A stretch of 64,000 nucleotides of DNA, taken from assembly GCF_004402705.1 (NCBI RefSeq), contig NZ_SOFM01000011.1, positions 29,210 through 93,209 on the forward strand, given 5' to 3'. The position numbers and the translations under genes are program-made. This DNA comes from Cryobacterium mannosilyticum. GTDB taxonomy: Bacteria; Actinomycetota; Actinomycetes; Actinomycetales; Microbacteriaceae. The notes below the pieces were generated by a model that saw only the letters and a program-made list of their open reading frames with translations, was not told where the DNA came from and did not search any database. Below are positions 25,189-33,744 of this stretch, piece by piece (the stretch's first letter is position 1; every line of letters begins with the position of its first letter).

Positions 25189-27882
25189 ATGGTGGAAGAC
25201 AACGAAATCAAGAAGCGCAAAGGACTGTTCGGCGGTCGCAGGACCAGCCGACGGGCATCCGCGGCCGCACCAACCACGCCGGAGGTGGCCGCAGAGCCGC
25301 AGTCTGTTGTGACGGATGCCGCCCAGGCCGCTGAGGCGGCGGCGACCAACGCCGCGCCGACCCGCGCGACCAGGACCAGCACGGCGCGGACGAGCGCCGC
25401 GACCACCACCGATGGCCCGGCCGAATCGAACTCCGCTTTCGAGGCCCAGCCCCAGACCCCAGCGGAACAGGAACCCACCGTGGACCTCACCACCCCGCCC
25501 GTCGAACAGCCCGAGGTGCGACGCCCGTCGACTTCGCTCCTCTTCCAGGCGCCGAACATCCTCCCGCTCCCGGCCCGCACCGCTGCGCGCCAGGGAACCG
25601 CCCGCCAGGACGGCTTCCGCCAGGACAACTTCCGCCAGGACAACCTCCGCCAGGACGGCTTCCGCCAGGACCAGGACGACGACGGCGATGAAGCGTCGAC
25701 CGTGCGCCGCCGGGCCCGCCGCCGCACCGGCGACGAAGGACGCTCCGGCTCAGACGACCCGGCGAACACCGTCGTGCGGGTGCGCACCCCGCGCGAACCC
25801 GAACTGATCACCGAGCCCCAGCGGATCAAGGGCTCCACCCGGCTCGAGGCCAAGAAGCAGCGCCGTCGCGATGGTCGCGATGCCGGCCGCCGCCGCCCCG
25901 TGATCACGGAGGCCGAGTTCCTCGCCCGCCGTGAGGCCGTCGACCGGGTCATGGTCGTGCGCGCCAAGCACAACAAGATCCAGATCGGCGTCCTCGAAGA
26001 CGGCGTTCTCGTCGAGCACTACGTGGCGAAGAACCAGGATGCGTCGCTGATCGGCAACGTCTACCTCGGCCGGGTGCAGAACGTGCTCCCCAGCATGGAA
26101 GCCGCGTTCGTCGACATCGGCCGCGGCCGCAACGCCGTGTTGTACTCCGGTGAGGTCGACTGGGATGCCGCCGCTGAGAACTCGGGCAACAGCAGCCAGG
26201 CCCGCCGGATCGAACTGGCGCTGAAGCCGGGCGACAAGGTGCTCGTGCAGGTGACAAAGGACCCGATCGGCCACAAGGGCGCGCGCCTGACCAGCCAGGT
26301 CTCGCTCCCGGGCCGCTACCTCGTCTACGTGCCCAACGGTTCGATGAACGGGATCAGCCGCAAGCTGCCCGACACCGAGCGTGCCCGGCTGAAGAAGATC
26401 CTCAAGGAGGTTCTCCCCGACAATGTGGGCGTCATCGTGCGCACCGCTGCCGAGGGTGCCACCGACGAGCAGCTCACCCTCGACGTGAACCGTCTCACCA
26501 CGCAGTGGGCGTCCATCGCCAAGCAGGTCGACACGGTCCAGGCGCCGGCCCTGCTGCACAGCGAGCCCGACCTGCTGATCAAGATCGTGCGGGATGTCTT
26601 CAACGAGGACTTCCAGAAGATGGTCATCTCCGGCGACGACTCGCGCGAGATCATCGAGGCCTACCTGCGCCAGGTGGCCCCCGACCTGGTCGAGCGCGTC
26701 GAACGCTATGAGGGCGACGTCGACGCCTTCGACGAATACCGCATCTCCGAGCAGATCGAGAAGGCCCTCGACCGCAAGGTCTGGCTGCCGTCGGGCGGAT
26801 CCCTCGTGATCGACCGCACCGAGGCCATGACGGTCGTCGACGTCAACACGGGCAAGTTCGTCGGCTCCGGCGGCAACCTGGAAGAGACCGTCACCAAGAA
26901 CAACCTCGAAGCGGCCGAGGAGATCGTGCGCCAGCTGCGCCTGCGCGACATCGGCGGCATCATCGTCGTCGACTTCATCGATATGGTGCTCGAGACCAAC
27001 CGGGACCTCGTGCTCCGGCGCATGCTCGAATGCCTCAGCCGCGACCGCACCAAGCACCAGGTGGCCGAGGTCACCTCGCTGGGTCTCGTGCAGATGACCC
27101 GCAAGAAGCTCGGTCTCGGACTTCTCGAATCGTTCAGCGAGAACTGCGAAGCCTGCGCCGGCCGGGGAATCATCATCCACCACGACCCGGTCGTCAAACA
27201 CCGCCAGACCGCGCAGCCCGCCATGGAGCGTCGCCCGCGCAGCAAATCGGGCGGCAACGGCGGCAACGGGGACGCCGGCAGCCGCGGCGGCGACAACGGC
27301 CATCGGGGCGGCAACGACAACGGTCACCGCGGAGCCGGCGCGCAGCAGTCGGAGCCGGCCAAGTCCACTGTCGGCACGCACGGGATCACCGAGGACGCCA
27401 AGCACGCCCTCGCGCTGATCGCGGCGCGTACCATCACCCGATCGCTGACCGGTTCCATCGCCGTCGTCCCGGCCATGGAGGCCAACCCGATCGCGGCGGC
27501 GGTCGACGCGGCTGCTGTCGAGACGGCTGCGGGCGACGCGGCAGTGACCGAGACGGCGATGACCGAGACGGCGATGGCCGAGACGGCGACGTCTGCCCCG
27601 GTCACGGCCGGCGAAGCGGAGGCGGCGGCATCCGCGCCCCTGATCGACGACGCCTCGGAGTCGGTGGCGATCCTCGACATCCCGCTGAAGAAGTCCCCGC
27701 GCAGCCGGCGCACGGTCAGCAAGCAGGTCACCGACCAGCTCCTCGACTCCGTGCTCGAGGCTCTCCCCGAGCCCAAACAGCCCGGCCAGGGTCGTTCGCG
27801 CAGCCGCCGTGTCACCACCGCCGGCGGCTCGACCGCCACGGTGCAGCCCATCGTGACCCCCGGGCACGACGCTCAGCAGTAG
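25189..27882 (+). CDS. rne: Ribonuclease E/G family endoribonuclease
   Basis: About 897-residue endonuclease of RNA decay and rRNA/tRNA processing. An N-terminal Ala/Arg/Gln-rich extension includes a five-residue repeat (RQDGF/RQDNF). The S1 domain follows (QIGVLEDGVLVEHYV, GNVYLGRVQNVLP, AAFVDIGRGRNAVL). Catalytic Asp551 (VVDVNTGKF) and Asp595 (IIVVDFIDM) coordinate magnesium, and Cys653/Cys656 (CEAC) form the zinc link. Spacing between these residues matches E. coli RNase E. The C-terminal tail is Gly/Asn- then Ala/Glu/Thr-rich and probably disordered. An AAGGAG site (25173-25178) serves either GTG 25186 or ATG 25189. A terminator follows. Confidence 0.95.
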   Translation: MVEDNEIKKRKGLFGGRRTSRRASAAAPTTPEVAAEPQSVVTDAAQAAEAAATNAAPTRATRTSTARTSAATTTDGPAESNSAFEAQPQTPAEQEPTVDLTTPPVEQPEVRRPSTSLLFQAPNILPLPARTAARQGTARQDGFRQDNFRQDNLRQDGFRQDQDDDGDEASTVRRRARRRTGDEGRSGSDDPANTVVRVRTPREPELITEPQRIKGSTRLEAKKQRRRDGRDAGRRRPVITEAEFLARREAVDRVMVVRAKHNKIQIGVLEDGVLVEHYVAKNQDASLIGNVYLGRVQNVLPSMEAAFVDIGRGRNAVLYSGEVDWDAAAENSGNSSQARRIELALKPGDKVLVQVTKDPIGHKGARLTSQVSLPGRYLVYVPNGSMNGISRKLPDTERARLKKILKEVLPDNVGVIVRTAAEGATDEQLTLDVNRLTTQWASIAKQVDTVQAPALLHSEPDLLIKIVRDVFNEDFQKMVISGDDSREIIEAYLRQVAPDLVERVERYEGDVDAFDEYRISEQIEKALDRKVWLPSGGSLVIDRTEAMTVVDVNTGKFVGSGGNLEETVTKNNLEAAEEIVRQLRLRDIGGIIVVDFIDMVLETNRDLVLRRMLECLSRDRTKHQVAEVTSLGLVQMTRKKLGLGLLESFSENCEACAGRGIIIHHDPVVKHRQTAQPAMERRPRSKSGGNGGNGDAGSRGGDNGHRGGNDNGHRGAGAQQSEPAKSTVGTHGITEDAKHALALIAARTITRSLTGSIAVVPAMEANPIAAAVDAAAVETAAGDAAVTETAMTETAMAETATSAPVTAGEAEAAASAPLIDDASESVAILDIPLKKSPRSRRTVSKQVTDQLLDSVLEALPEPKQPGQGRSRSRRVTTAGGSTATVQPIVTPGHDAQQ
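25603..25671 (+). repeat. 15-bp in-frame tandem repeat inside rne
   Basis: Four units of a CGCCAGGACxxCxTC pattern (25603, 25618, 25633, 25648) plus a partial fifth, encoding RQDGF RQDNF RQDNL RQDGF RQD in the disordered N-terminal extension. The length keeps frame. Confidence 0.9.
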
Positions 27883-27894
27883 CGGTTCCGCCCC

Positions 27895-27948
27895 AGGCGA
27901 CCGATGGAGACCCGGCTTCGGCCCGGCCTTCATCGGTCGCCTATTTTT
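27895..27948 (+). terminator. Rho-independent terminator after rne
   Basis: Perfect 12-bp stem (27895-27906 with 27931-27942) with an inner G/C-rich hairpin, followed directly by ATTTTT. It begins 12 bp after the rne stop. Confidence 0.92.
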
Positions 27949-27993
27949 AACGGGCTCCGACGGGTGCGGGCTGCGGGAGCGGGGCGCCGACGG

Positions 27994-28284
27994 CTAGGAG
28001 CCCGGGTGCTCCGGACGGGTCGCGCGGTCCCTTTTCGTCACTCTGAGCCCGCTGGCCCGCAGGCGCAGCACCAGCTCCCGGTTGCCGACCGGATGCGCCC
28101 CAGCGGCCACCAGGACGTCGTAGAGGCGCGCGGGCACGTCATAATGATCCAGGTCGAATCCGCGCCGGGGGATCTCGTTGGCGGCCGCGAAGGCGTGCAA
28201 TTCGTCCAGCGAGGTGTCGCTGACCAGATGGGACCAGACGGTACCGTGGGCGGGCCACATCGGACGGTCGATCAATACGGTCAT
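27994..28284 (-). CDS. DUF4031 domain protein
   Basis: 96-residue protein of the DUF4031 family, common in actinobacteria: an N-terminal MTVLIDRPMWPAHGTVWSHLVSD, then ELHAFAAANEIPRRGFDLDHYDVP, then a basic C terminus. Function unknown. ATG 28284 appears leaderless: minus-strand TAGAAT (28296-28291), 6 nt, ATG. A GTG one codon upstream is also in frame. It is convergent with rne and divergent from rplU. Confidence 0.88.
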   Translation of the reverse strand: MTVLIDRPMWPAHGTVWSHLVSDTSLDELHAFAAANEIPRRGFDLDHYDVPARLYDVLVAAGAHPVGNRELVLRLRASGLRVTKRDRATRPEHPGS

Positions 28285-28290
28285 CACCAG

Positions 28291-28296
28291 ATTCTA
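28291..28296 (-). promoter_or_regulatory. -10 element of a leaderless promoter (DUF4031 gene)
   Basis: Minus-strand TAGAAT, then 6 nt, then ATG 28284; no ribosome-binding site. Confidence 0.6.
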
Positions 28297-28311
28297 TGTT
28301 CCCGGTTCGGT

Positions 28312-28340
28312 TTGACCGGGGCAGGAGGATCAGCTAAAGT
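28312..28340 (+). promoter_or_regulatory. rplU-rpmA promoter
   Basis: TTGACC (28312-28317), 17-nt spacer, TAAAGT (28335-28340). This is the best vegetative-type promoter I see in the window and fits a ribosomal protein operon. Confidence 0.75.
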
Positions 28341-28346
28341 CGATTG

Positions 28347-28482
28347 TTGGTGTGCGATGGGCCTGAGCCCGCGCGGTCACCAAGGTTTTCTGACAGCGAC
28401 GAGCCGACTTGGCCCGTTCAACGCAGTAACTTTCCATCTTAGGAATCGGGGCCTCACGGCTCCCCAGAGTTAGGTACGTAAC
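28347..28482 (+). promoter_or_regulatory. rplU 5' leader
   Basis: About 136 nt between the predicted transcription start and the rplU GTG. It contains short complementary segments, for example CCAAG (from about 28380) with CTTGG (about 28409-28413), and GGGG/CCCC around TCAC just before the gene. It could be a ribosomal-protein leader for feedback control. I cannot match it to a known L21 leader by eye. Confidence 0.4.
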
Positions 28483-28791
28483 GTGGTTTACGCAGTTGTG
28501 CGCGCCGGTGGGCGGCAGGAGAAGGTAGAGGTCGGGACCATCGTCACGATGGACCGAATCAAGGCTGATAAGGACGGCAACGTCGAGCTGGCCGCCGTGC
28601 TTCTCGTCGACGGCGACAAGATCACCTCTGACTCGAAGTCGCTGGCCAAGGTCACGGTTACCGCCGAGGTCCTCAACGACCTCCGTGGTCCGAAGATCGT
28701 CATCCAGAAATTCAAGAACAAGACCGGGTACAAGAAGCGTCAGGGGCACCGTCAGGAGCTCACACGCGTTCAGGTCACCGGCATCGCCTAA
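28483..28791 (+). CDS. rplU: 50S ribosomal protein L21
   Basis: 102-residue ribosomal protein L21, which binds 23S rRNA. It has the typical N terminus VYAVVRAGGRQEKVEVGTIV, the central GPKIVIQKFKNKTGYKKRQGHRQ rRNA-binding loop and the C-terminal TRVQVTGI. The start is a GTG at 28483; the Shine-Dalgarno sequence is weak. rpmA follows 19 bp downstream in the usual L21-L27 pair. Confidence 0.98.
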   Translation: MVYAVVRAGGRQEKVEVGTIVTMDRIKADKDGNVELAAVLLVDGDKITSDSKSLAKVTVTAEVLNDLRGPKIVIQKFKNKTGYKKRQGHRQELTRVQVTGIA

Positions 28792-28810
28792 GGCCTGAGG
28801 AGAAGAACAG

Positions 28811-29068
28811 ATGGCACACAAAAAAGGTGCGAGTTCCACTCGCAACGGTCGCGACTCCAATGCTCAGCGCCTCGGCGTGAAGCGTTTCGGTGGTCAGGTT
28901 GTCAGCGCGGGCGAGATCATCGTTCGTCAGCGCGGCACGCACTTCCACCCCGGCGTCAACGTCGGCCGCGGTGGAGACGACACGCTCTTCGCCCTGGAGT
29001 CCGGCTCGGTTGAGTTCGGCGCCAAGGGCGGCCGCAAGGTCGTCAACATCGTGGTGGCTGCCGCGTAG
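28811..29068 (+). CDS. rpmA: 50S ribosomal protein L27
   Basis: 85-residue ribosomal protein L27, whose N-terminal tail reaches the peptidyl-transferase centre. It begins MAHKKGASSTRNGRDS without the cleavable N-terminal extension of Firmicutes, and continues with the conserved GGQVVSAGEIIVRQRGTHFHPG. A strong GAGGAGA site precedes the ATG. A terminator follows, separating it from obgE. Confidence 0.98.
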   Translation: MAHKKGASSTRNGRDSNAQRLGVKRFGGQVVSAGEIIVRQRGTHFHPGVNVGRGGDDTLFALESGSVEFGAKGGRKVVNIVVAAA

Positions 29069-29085
29069 GCATCCACAACTCTTGA

Positions 29086-29123
29086 ACGTCAGGGCGGGCC
29101 TTTGGCTCGCCCTGACGTGTTTT
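29086..29123 (+). terminator. Terminator after rpmA
   Basis: Perfect 11-bp stem (29086-29096 with 29108-29118), 11-nt loop, followed by GTTTT. It lies 17 bp after the rpmA stop and just before obgE, so obgE is expressed by read-through or its own start. Confidence 0.85.
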
Positions 29124-29145
29124 CGCCACCTGAAAGGGGCACCCC

Positions 29146-30723
29146 ATGGCCACATTCGTTGACCACGTCACGCTGCACCTGAGAGCGGGCAACGGAGGGA
29201 ACGGCTGTGTCTCCGTCAAGCGGGAGAAGTTCAAGCCCCTCGCCGGCCCCGACGGCGGAAACGGCGGAAACGGCGGCGACATCGTGCTCGTGGCCGACCC
29301 CCAGGTGACCACGCTGCTCGGCTACCACCGTTCGCCGCACCGCAGCTCCTCCAACGGCGGCCCCGGCATGGGCGACCACCGCGCCGGCTACGCCAGCGAC
29401 CTGATGGAGCTGTCCGTGCCGCTGGGCACCGTCGTCAAGGACGCCGAAGGCAATGAACTCGCCGACATGACGGAACCCGGCTTCCGCATCGTCGTCGCGC
29501 CCGGCGGCCAGGGCGGGCTCGGCAACGCAGCCCTCGCCTCGACCAAGCGCAAGGCGCCCGGTTTCGCACTCCTCGGCACCTACGGCTGGGAAGGCGACAT
29601 CCAGCTCGAGCTCAAGACCGTGGCGGATGTGGCGCTCGTCGGCTACCCGTCGGCCGGCAAGTCCAGCCTGATCGCGGCGATCTCGGCCGCACGTCCCAAG
29701 ATCGCCGACTACCCCTTCACCACCCTGCACCCCAACCTCGGCGTCGTCGACGCCGGCGAGGTGCGGTACACCGTCGCCGACGTTCCCGGCCTGATCGAGG
29801 GCGCCAGCGAGGGCAAGGGGCTCGGGCTCGAATTCCTGCGTCACGTCGAGCGCTGCACCGCGCTGCTGCACATCCTCGACTGCGCCACCCTCGACCCCGA
29901 CCGCGACCCGCTCAGCGACCTCGACGTCATCCTCGGCGAGCTGGCGGCCTACCCGGTCCCCGAAGGCCAGAAGCCGCTGCTCGACCGGCCGCAGCTCGTC
30001 GCGCTGAACAAGATCGACGTGCCGGAAGCCCGCGAACTCGCGGACTTCGTCAAGGGCGACCTCGAGGCGCGCGGGTACCGCGTGTTCGAGATCTCCACGG
30101 TCAGCCACGAGGGCCTTCGCGCGCTCAACTACGCGCTGGCCGAGGTCGTCGAAGCCGGCCGGGTCGAGGCAGCGGCGACGCAGGCGGCCAAGCCGCGCAT
30201 CGTCATCCGCCCCAAGGCCGTCGACGACAGCGGTTTCGTCGTCAAGGTCGAGGGTGGCTCGTTCGGCAACATCTACCGGATCATCGGCACCAAGCCTGAA
30301 CGCTGGGTGCAGCAGACCGACTTCACCAACGATGAAGCGGTCGGGTTCCTCGCCGATCGGCTGGCCAAGCTCGGGATCGAGAACGAACTGTTCAAGGCCG
30401 GCGCCATCGCCGGGTCGACGGTCATCATCGGCCCCGGCAACGGCGTCGTCTTCGACTGGGAGCCCACGCTCACGTCGACGGCCGAGCTGATCACCGCGCC
30501 CCGCGGAACGGACACCCGGCTCGACGACTCCAAGCGCCGCACGAGCAACGAACGTCGCGAGGAGTACTTCGGGCGGATGGACGCCAAGGCGGCCGCCCGC
30601 GCCGAACTCATCCGCGAACGCGAAGCCGGCATGTGGTCCACCGGCGAAGAGGAATTCAACGGCGACGTGACCGGCGACGGTTCAATCCCGGTGAAGGGAA
30701 AGCAGGAAGGCGAGTCCGAATGA
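29146..30723 (+). CDS. obgE: GTPase Obg (ribosome assembly / stress GTPase)
   Basis: 525-residue Obg GTPase acting in 50S maturation. The glycine-rich Obg fold is at about 1-158 (GNGGNGC, GGNGGNGGDIVLVADP). The G domain starts with GYPSAGKSS (166-174), then DYPFTTLHPNLG, DVPGLIEGAS and NKIDV. An OCT domain follows, with a charged C-terminal tail. AGGGG lies upstream of ATG 29146. The proB ATG overlaps its stop by 4 nt, starting the obgE-proB-proB-proA run. Confidence 0.97.
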   Translation: MATFVDHVTLHLRAGNGGNGCVSVKREKFKPLAGPDGGNGGNGGDIVLVADPQVTTLLGYHRSPHRSSSNGGPGMGDHRAGYASDLMELSVPLGTVVKDAEGNELADMTEPGFRIVVAPGGQGGLGNAALASTKRKAPGFALLGTYGWEGDIQLELKTVADVALVGYPSAGKSSLIAAISAARPKIADYPFTTLHPNLGVVDAGEVRYTVADVPGLIEGASEGKGLGLEFLRHVERCTALLHILDCATLDPDRDPLSDLDVILGELAAYPVPEGQKPLLDRPQLVALNKIDVPEARELADFVKGDLEARGYRVFEISTVSHEGLRALNYALAEVVEAGRVEAAATQAAKPRIVIRPKAVDDSGFVVKVEGGSFGNIYRIIGTKPERWVQQTDFTNDEAVGFLADRLAKLGIENELFKAGAIAGSTVIIGPGNGVVFDWEPTLTSTAELITAPRGTDTRLDDSKRRTSNERREEYFGRMDAKAAARAELIREREAGMWSTGEEEFNGDVTGDGSIPVKGKQEGESE

Positions 30724-31529
30724 GCGCCAGAGCCCGCGCCCAGGTGTCCTCCGCGCGCCGGATCGTGGTGAAGGTCGGCTCCTCCTCGATCAGCGGTGAC
30801 AACGCCGACCAGATCGCACCGCTGATCGAAGCCCTCGCCGAGACGCACGGGCGCGGCGTCGAGGTGGTCCTGGTGTCCTCAGGGGCCGTCGCGAGCGGGA
30901 TGAGCCACCTGAACCTCGACGGGCGACCGAGCGACCTGGCCACCCAGCAGGCGGCCGCCTCCGTGGGGCAGAACGTGCTCACCGCCCGCTACCAGGAGAC
31001 CCTCGACCGGCACGGCATCGCCGCGGGGCAGGTGCTGCTCACCGAGGGAGACCTCCTCAACGAGCCGCACCGCAGCAACACCCGCCGTGCGGTGAACCGG
31101 CTCCTCGACCTCCGGATCATGCCGATCGTCAACGAGAACGACACCGTGGCCACCTACGGCCTGCGGTTCGGCGACAATGACCGCCTCGCGGCCATGCTGT
31201 CCGTGCTCATCCGGGCCGACCTGCTGCTGCTGCTCAGCGATGTCGACTCGCTCTACACCAAGCCCCCGCACCTGCCCGGCGCCGAACGGATCGACCACAT
31301 CGGCTTCGACGAAGAACTCGCCGGCATGGAATTCGGGGCGACCAAGGCGGCGGGCGGCGTCGGAACCGGCGGCGCCAACACCAAGGTGAAGGCGGCCCGG
31401 CTGGCCGCGTCCGCCGGCACCGCGGTGCTCGTGACCGCGACCGGACTCGCCGCGGATGCCCTCCGCGGCGAGGAGGTCGGCACCTGGTTCGAGCCGATGC
31501 CCACGGCGCCCGGGCGCGCGCTCCTGTGA
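30720..31529 (+). CDS. proB: Glutamate 5-kinase, copy 1
   Basis: 269-residue amino-acid-kinase-fold enzyme for the first step of proline synthesis (glutamate plus ATP to glutamyl phosphate). Conserved motifs: RIVVKVGSSS, VLVSSGAVASG, NENDTVATYGLRFGDNDRLAA and LLLLSDVDSLYT. It ends after the kinase domain, with no C-terminal PUA domain (the E. coli enzyme has about 367 residues). It overlaps the obgE stop by 4 nt. A second, closely related copy follows 13 bp downstream. Confidence 0.95.
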   Translation: MSARARAQVSSARRIVVKVGSSSISGDNADQIAPLIEALAETHGRGVEVVLVSSGAVASGMSHLNLDGRPSDLATQQAAASVGQNVLTARYQETLDRHGIAAGQVLLTEGDLLNEPHRSNTRRAVNRLLDLRIMPIVNENDTVATYGLRFGDNDRLAAMLSVLIRADLLLLLSDVDSLYTKPPHLPGAERIDHIGFDEELAGMEFGATKAAGGVGTGGANTKVKAARLAASAGTAVLVTATGLAADALRGEEVGTWFEPMPTAPGRALL

Positions 31530-31542
31530 CCCGGGCCGGGGA

Positions 31543-32391
31543 ATGAGCGTGCTCGCACGGAATGAGATCGCATCGGCGGCGCGCATCGTCGTCAAGGTCG
31601 GGTCCTCGTCGATCAGCGGCGAGAACGCGGGCCAGATCGCCCCGCTGGTCGACGCCCTCGCCACGGCCCATGGGCGCGGAGCGGAAATCGTGCTCGTGTC
31701 CTCCGGAGCCATTGCCACCGGGATGCCCTACCTTCAGCTCGACGAACGGCCCACCGACCTCGCCACCCAGCAGGCCGCGGCATCCGTCGGTCAGAACCTG
31801 CTGATTTTCCGCTACCAGGACAGCCTCGATCGGTACGACATCGTCGCCGGCCAGGTGCTCCTCACGGCGGGCGACCTCGAGAACCCGTCACACCGCAGCA
31901 ACGCGCACCGGGCCATGGACCGGCTGCTCGGGCTGCGCATCCTGCCGATCGTCAATGAGAACGACACCGTCGCGACCCACGAGATCCGGTTCGGCGACAA
32001 CGACCGGCTCGCGGCCCTCGTCGCCACGCTGATCAAGGCCGACCTGCTCGTGCTGCTCAGCGACGTCGACGCGCTCTACACCCGTCCGCCGCACCTGCCG
32101 GGTGCCGAGCCGATCTCGCACGTCGGCGCCGGCGACCGGCTGCCCGGCGTCGAATTCGGCGCAAGCCGTTCCGGCGTGGGCACCGGGGGTGCGGGCACCA
32201 AGGTGTCGGCGGCCCGGATCGCGGCCGACGCCGGCACCGCAGTCCTGGTCACCTCGACAGCGCTGGTCGCCGAGGCCCTCCGCGGTGACCTGGTCGGAAC
32301 CTGGTTCGAACCGAGCGCCGGCGCGCCCACCCTGCGGCCCGGCAGCCCTGCCCGGCAGACCACCCAGCCGTCCGGCAGCCCCGTCGCGTAA
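31543..32391 (+). CDS. proB: Glutamate 5-kinase, copy 2 (tandem paralogue)
   Basis: 282-residue second glutamate 5-kinase, by eye about two-thirds identical to the upstream copy and collinear with it. All kinase motifs are kept: RIVVKVGSSS, VLVSSGAIATG, NENDTVATHEIRFGDNDRLAA and LLVLLSDVDALYT. It also lacks a PUA domain. The C terminus has a Pro/Thr-rich tail. The ATG at 31543 is preceded only by GGGGA. It is 9 bp upstream of proA, so it is the copy in the canonical proB-proA position. An intact reading frame argues against a decayed duplicate. Confidence 0.93.
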   Translation: MSVLARNEIASAARIVVKVGSSSISGENAGQIAPLVDALATAHGRGAEIVLVSSGAIATGMPYLQLDERPTDLATQQAAASVGQNLLIFRYQDSLDRYDIVAGQVLLTAGDLENPSHRSNAHRAMDRLLGLRILPIVNENDTVATHEIRFGDNDRLAALVATLIKADLLVLLSDVDALYTRPPHLPGAEPISHVGAGDRLPGVEFGASRSGVGTGGAGTKVSAARIAADAGTAVLVTSTALVAEALRGDLVGTWFEPSAGAPTLRPGSPARQTTQPSGSPVA

Positions 32392-32394
32392 ACT
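32389..32394 (+). promoter_or_regulatory. Possible internal leaderless promoter for proA
   Basis: TAAACT, built on the proB2 stop codon, then 6 nt (GCCGGG), then the proA ATG. It has the same geometry as other leaderless starts in the window. Confidence 0.4.
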
Positions 32395-32400
32395 GCCGGG

Positions 32401-33672
32401 ATGTCCTCACAGACCCTGACCGACACTGTCCAACTCACGCCCATCCTCGAGGCGTCCCGGCGGGCGGCGGTTGACCTCGCCGCCGCGCCGACCCAGGTGA
32501 AGAACCGGGCGCTGGCCGCGGTGTCCGCCGCGCTGCGCGGGAACGTCCCCGACATCCTCACCGCCAACCGCGCCGACCTGGCCGCCGGCCGCGAGAACGG
32601 CCTGTCCGGCGGGATGCTCGACCGCCTCATGCTGGACGAGGCCCGGATCGAAGGACTCGCCGCCGCCGTCGAGCAGATCGCCCTGCTCACCGACCCGATC
32701 GGCGAGGTGGTGCGGGGGAGAAGCCTGCCCAACGGCATCAGGATCAGCCAGGTGCGGGTGCCCTTCGGCGTGGTCGGGGTCATCTATGAGGCCAGGCCCA
32801 ACGTCACCGTCGACATCGCCGCGATCGCGCTCAAGAGCGGCAACGCCGTCGTACTCCGCGGCGGATCCGCCGCGGAGAATACCAACCGGGTCCTGGTCGG
32901 CCTGTTGCAGCAGGCGATCGGTTCGTCCGGGCTTCCCGCGGAGTCGGTGCAGACGATCGACCCCTTCGGGCGCGAGGGCGCCACCCTGCTGATGCAGGCC
33001 CGCGGCCACGTCGACGTGCTCATCCCCCGGGGAAGTGCCGGCCTGATCCAGGCGGTCGTGAACCAGTCGAAGGTGCCCGTGATCGAGACCGGGGCGGGAG
33101 TCGTGCACATCTTCCTCGACGAGAGCGCCAACGCAGACTGGGCGGTGGAGATCGTGCACAACTCGAAGGTGCAGCGGCCCAGCGTCTGCAACGCCCTCGA
33201 AACCCTCCTCGTGCACCGGGATGCCGCCGCACGGCTGCTCCCCGGCGTGCTGGCGAAGCTCGCCGCATCCGGCGTCACGGTCCACGGGGACGCGCGGGTG
33301 CGGGAGATCTTCCCGGCCGCGGTGCCGGCGACCGAGGAAGACTGGGGCACCGAATACATGGGCCTCGAGGTCTCCGTGGCCGTGGTCGACTCGCTCGATG
33401 ACGCGATCGCGCACATCCGCCGCTACTCGACCGGGCACACCGAATCGATCATCACCAACGACGTCGTCAACGCCGAGCGGTTCCTGGCCGAGGTCGACTC
33501 CGCCGCCGTCATGGTCAACGCCTCCACCCGGTTCACCGATGGCGGCGAATTCGGATTCGGTGCCGAAGTGGGCATTTCGACCCAGAAACTGCACGCCAGG
33601 GGGCCGATGGGCCTGCCGGAACTGACCAGCACCAAATGGATCGTGCGTGGCTCGGGCCAGGTGCGCGCGTAG
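32401..33672 (+). CDS. proA: Glutamate-5-semialdehyde dehydrogenase (gamma-glutamyl phosphate reductase)
   Basis: 423-residue aldehyde-dehydrogenase-fold enzyme for the second proline step: glutamyl phosphate plus NADPH to glutamate semialdehyde. The catalytic Cys is Cys263 in QRPSVCNALETLLVH. The substrate/NADP segments VPFGVVGVIYEARPNVTVD and LRGGSAAENTN are present, and the C terminus LHARGPMGLPELTSTKW is typical. Length is normal. Nine bases separate it from proB copy 2. Confidence 0.97.
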   Translation: MSSQTLTDTVQLTPILEASRRAAVDLAAAPTQVKNRALAAVSAALRGNVPDILTANRADLAAGRENGLSGGMLDRLMLDEARIEGLAAAVEQIALLTDPIGEVVRGRSLPNGIRISQVRVPFGVVGVIYEARPNVTVDIAAIALKSGNAVVLRGGSAAENTNRVLVGLLQQAIGSSGLPAESVQTIDPFGREGATLLMQARGHVDVLIPRGSAGLIQAVVNQSKVPVIETGAGVVHIFLDESANADWAVEIVHNSKVQRPSVCNALETLLVHRDAAARLLPGVLAKLAASGVTVHGDARVREIFPAAVPATEEDWGTEYMGLEVSVAVVDSLDDAIAHIRRYSTGHTESIITNDVVNAERFLAEVDSAAVMVNASTRFTDGGEFGFGAEVGISTQKLHARGPMGLPELTSTKWIVRGSGQVRA

Positions 33673-33679
33673 GCCCCGC

Positions 33680-33685
33680 TAGAAT
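33680..33685 (+). promoter_or_regulatory. -10-like element after proA
   Basis: TAGAAT directly after the proA stop; no -35 box is visible. It could start a transcript for the small membrane protein and nadD. Confidence 0.4.
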
Positions 33686-33744
33686 ACTGTCGGAGTCGTC
33701 CGCTCTTGCCGGGCACCCCTGAACCGCCTCTGAATGGAGAACCC

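Noticed and set aside
25603..25671. CRISPR-like array in rne
   Set aside because: 15-bp units without spacers, in frame and encoding RQDGF-type repeats; a coding repeat.
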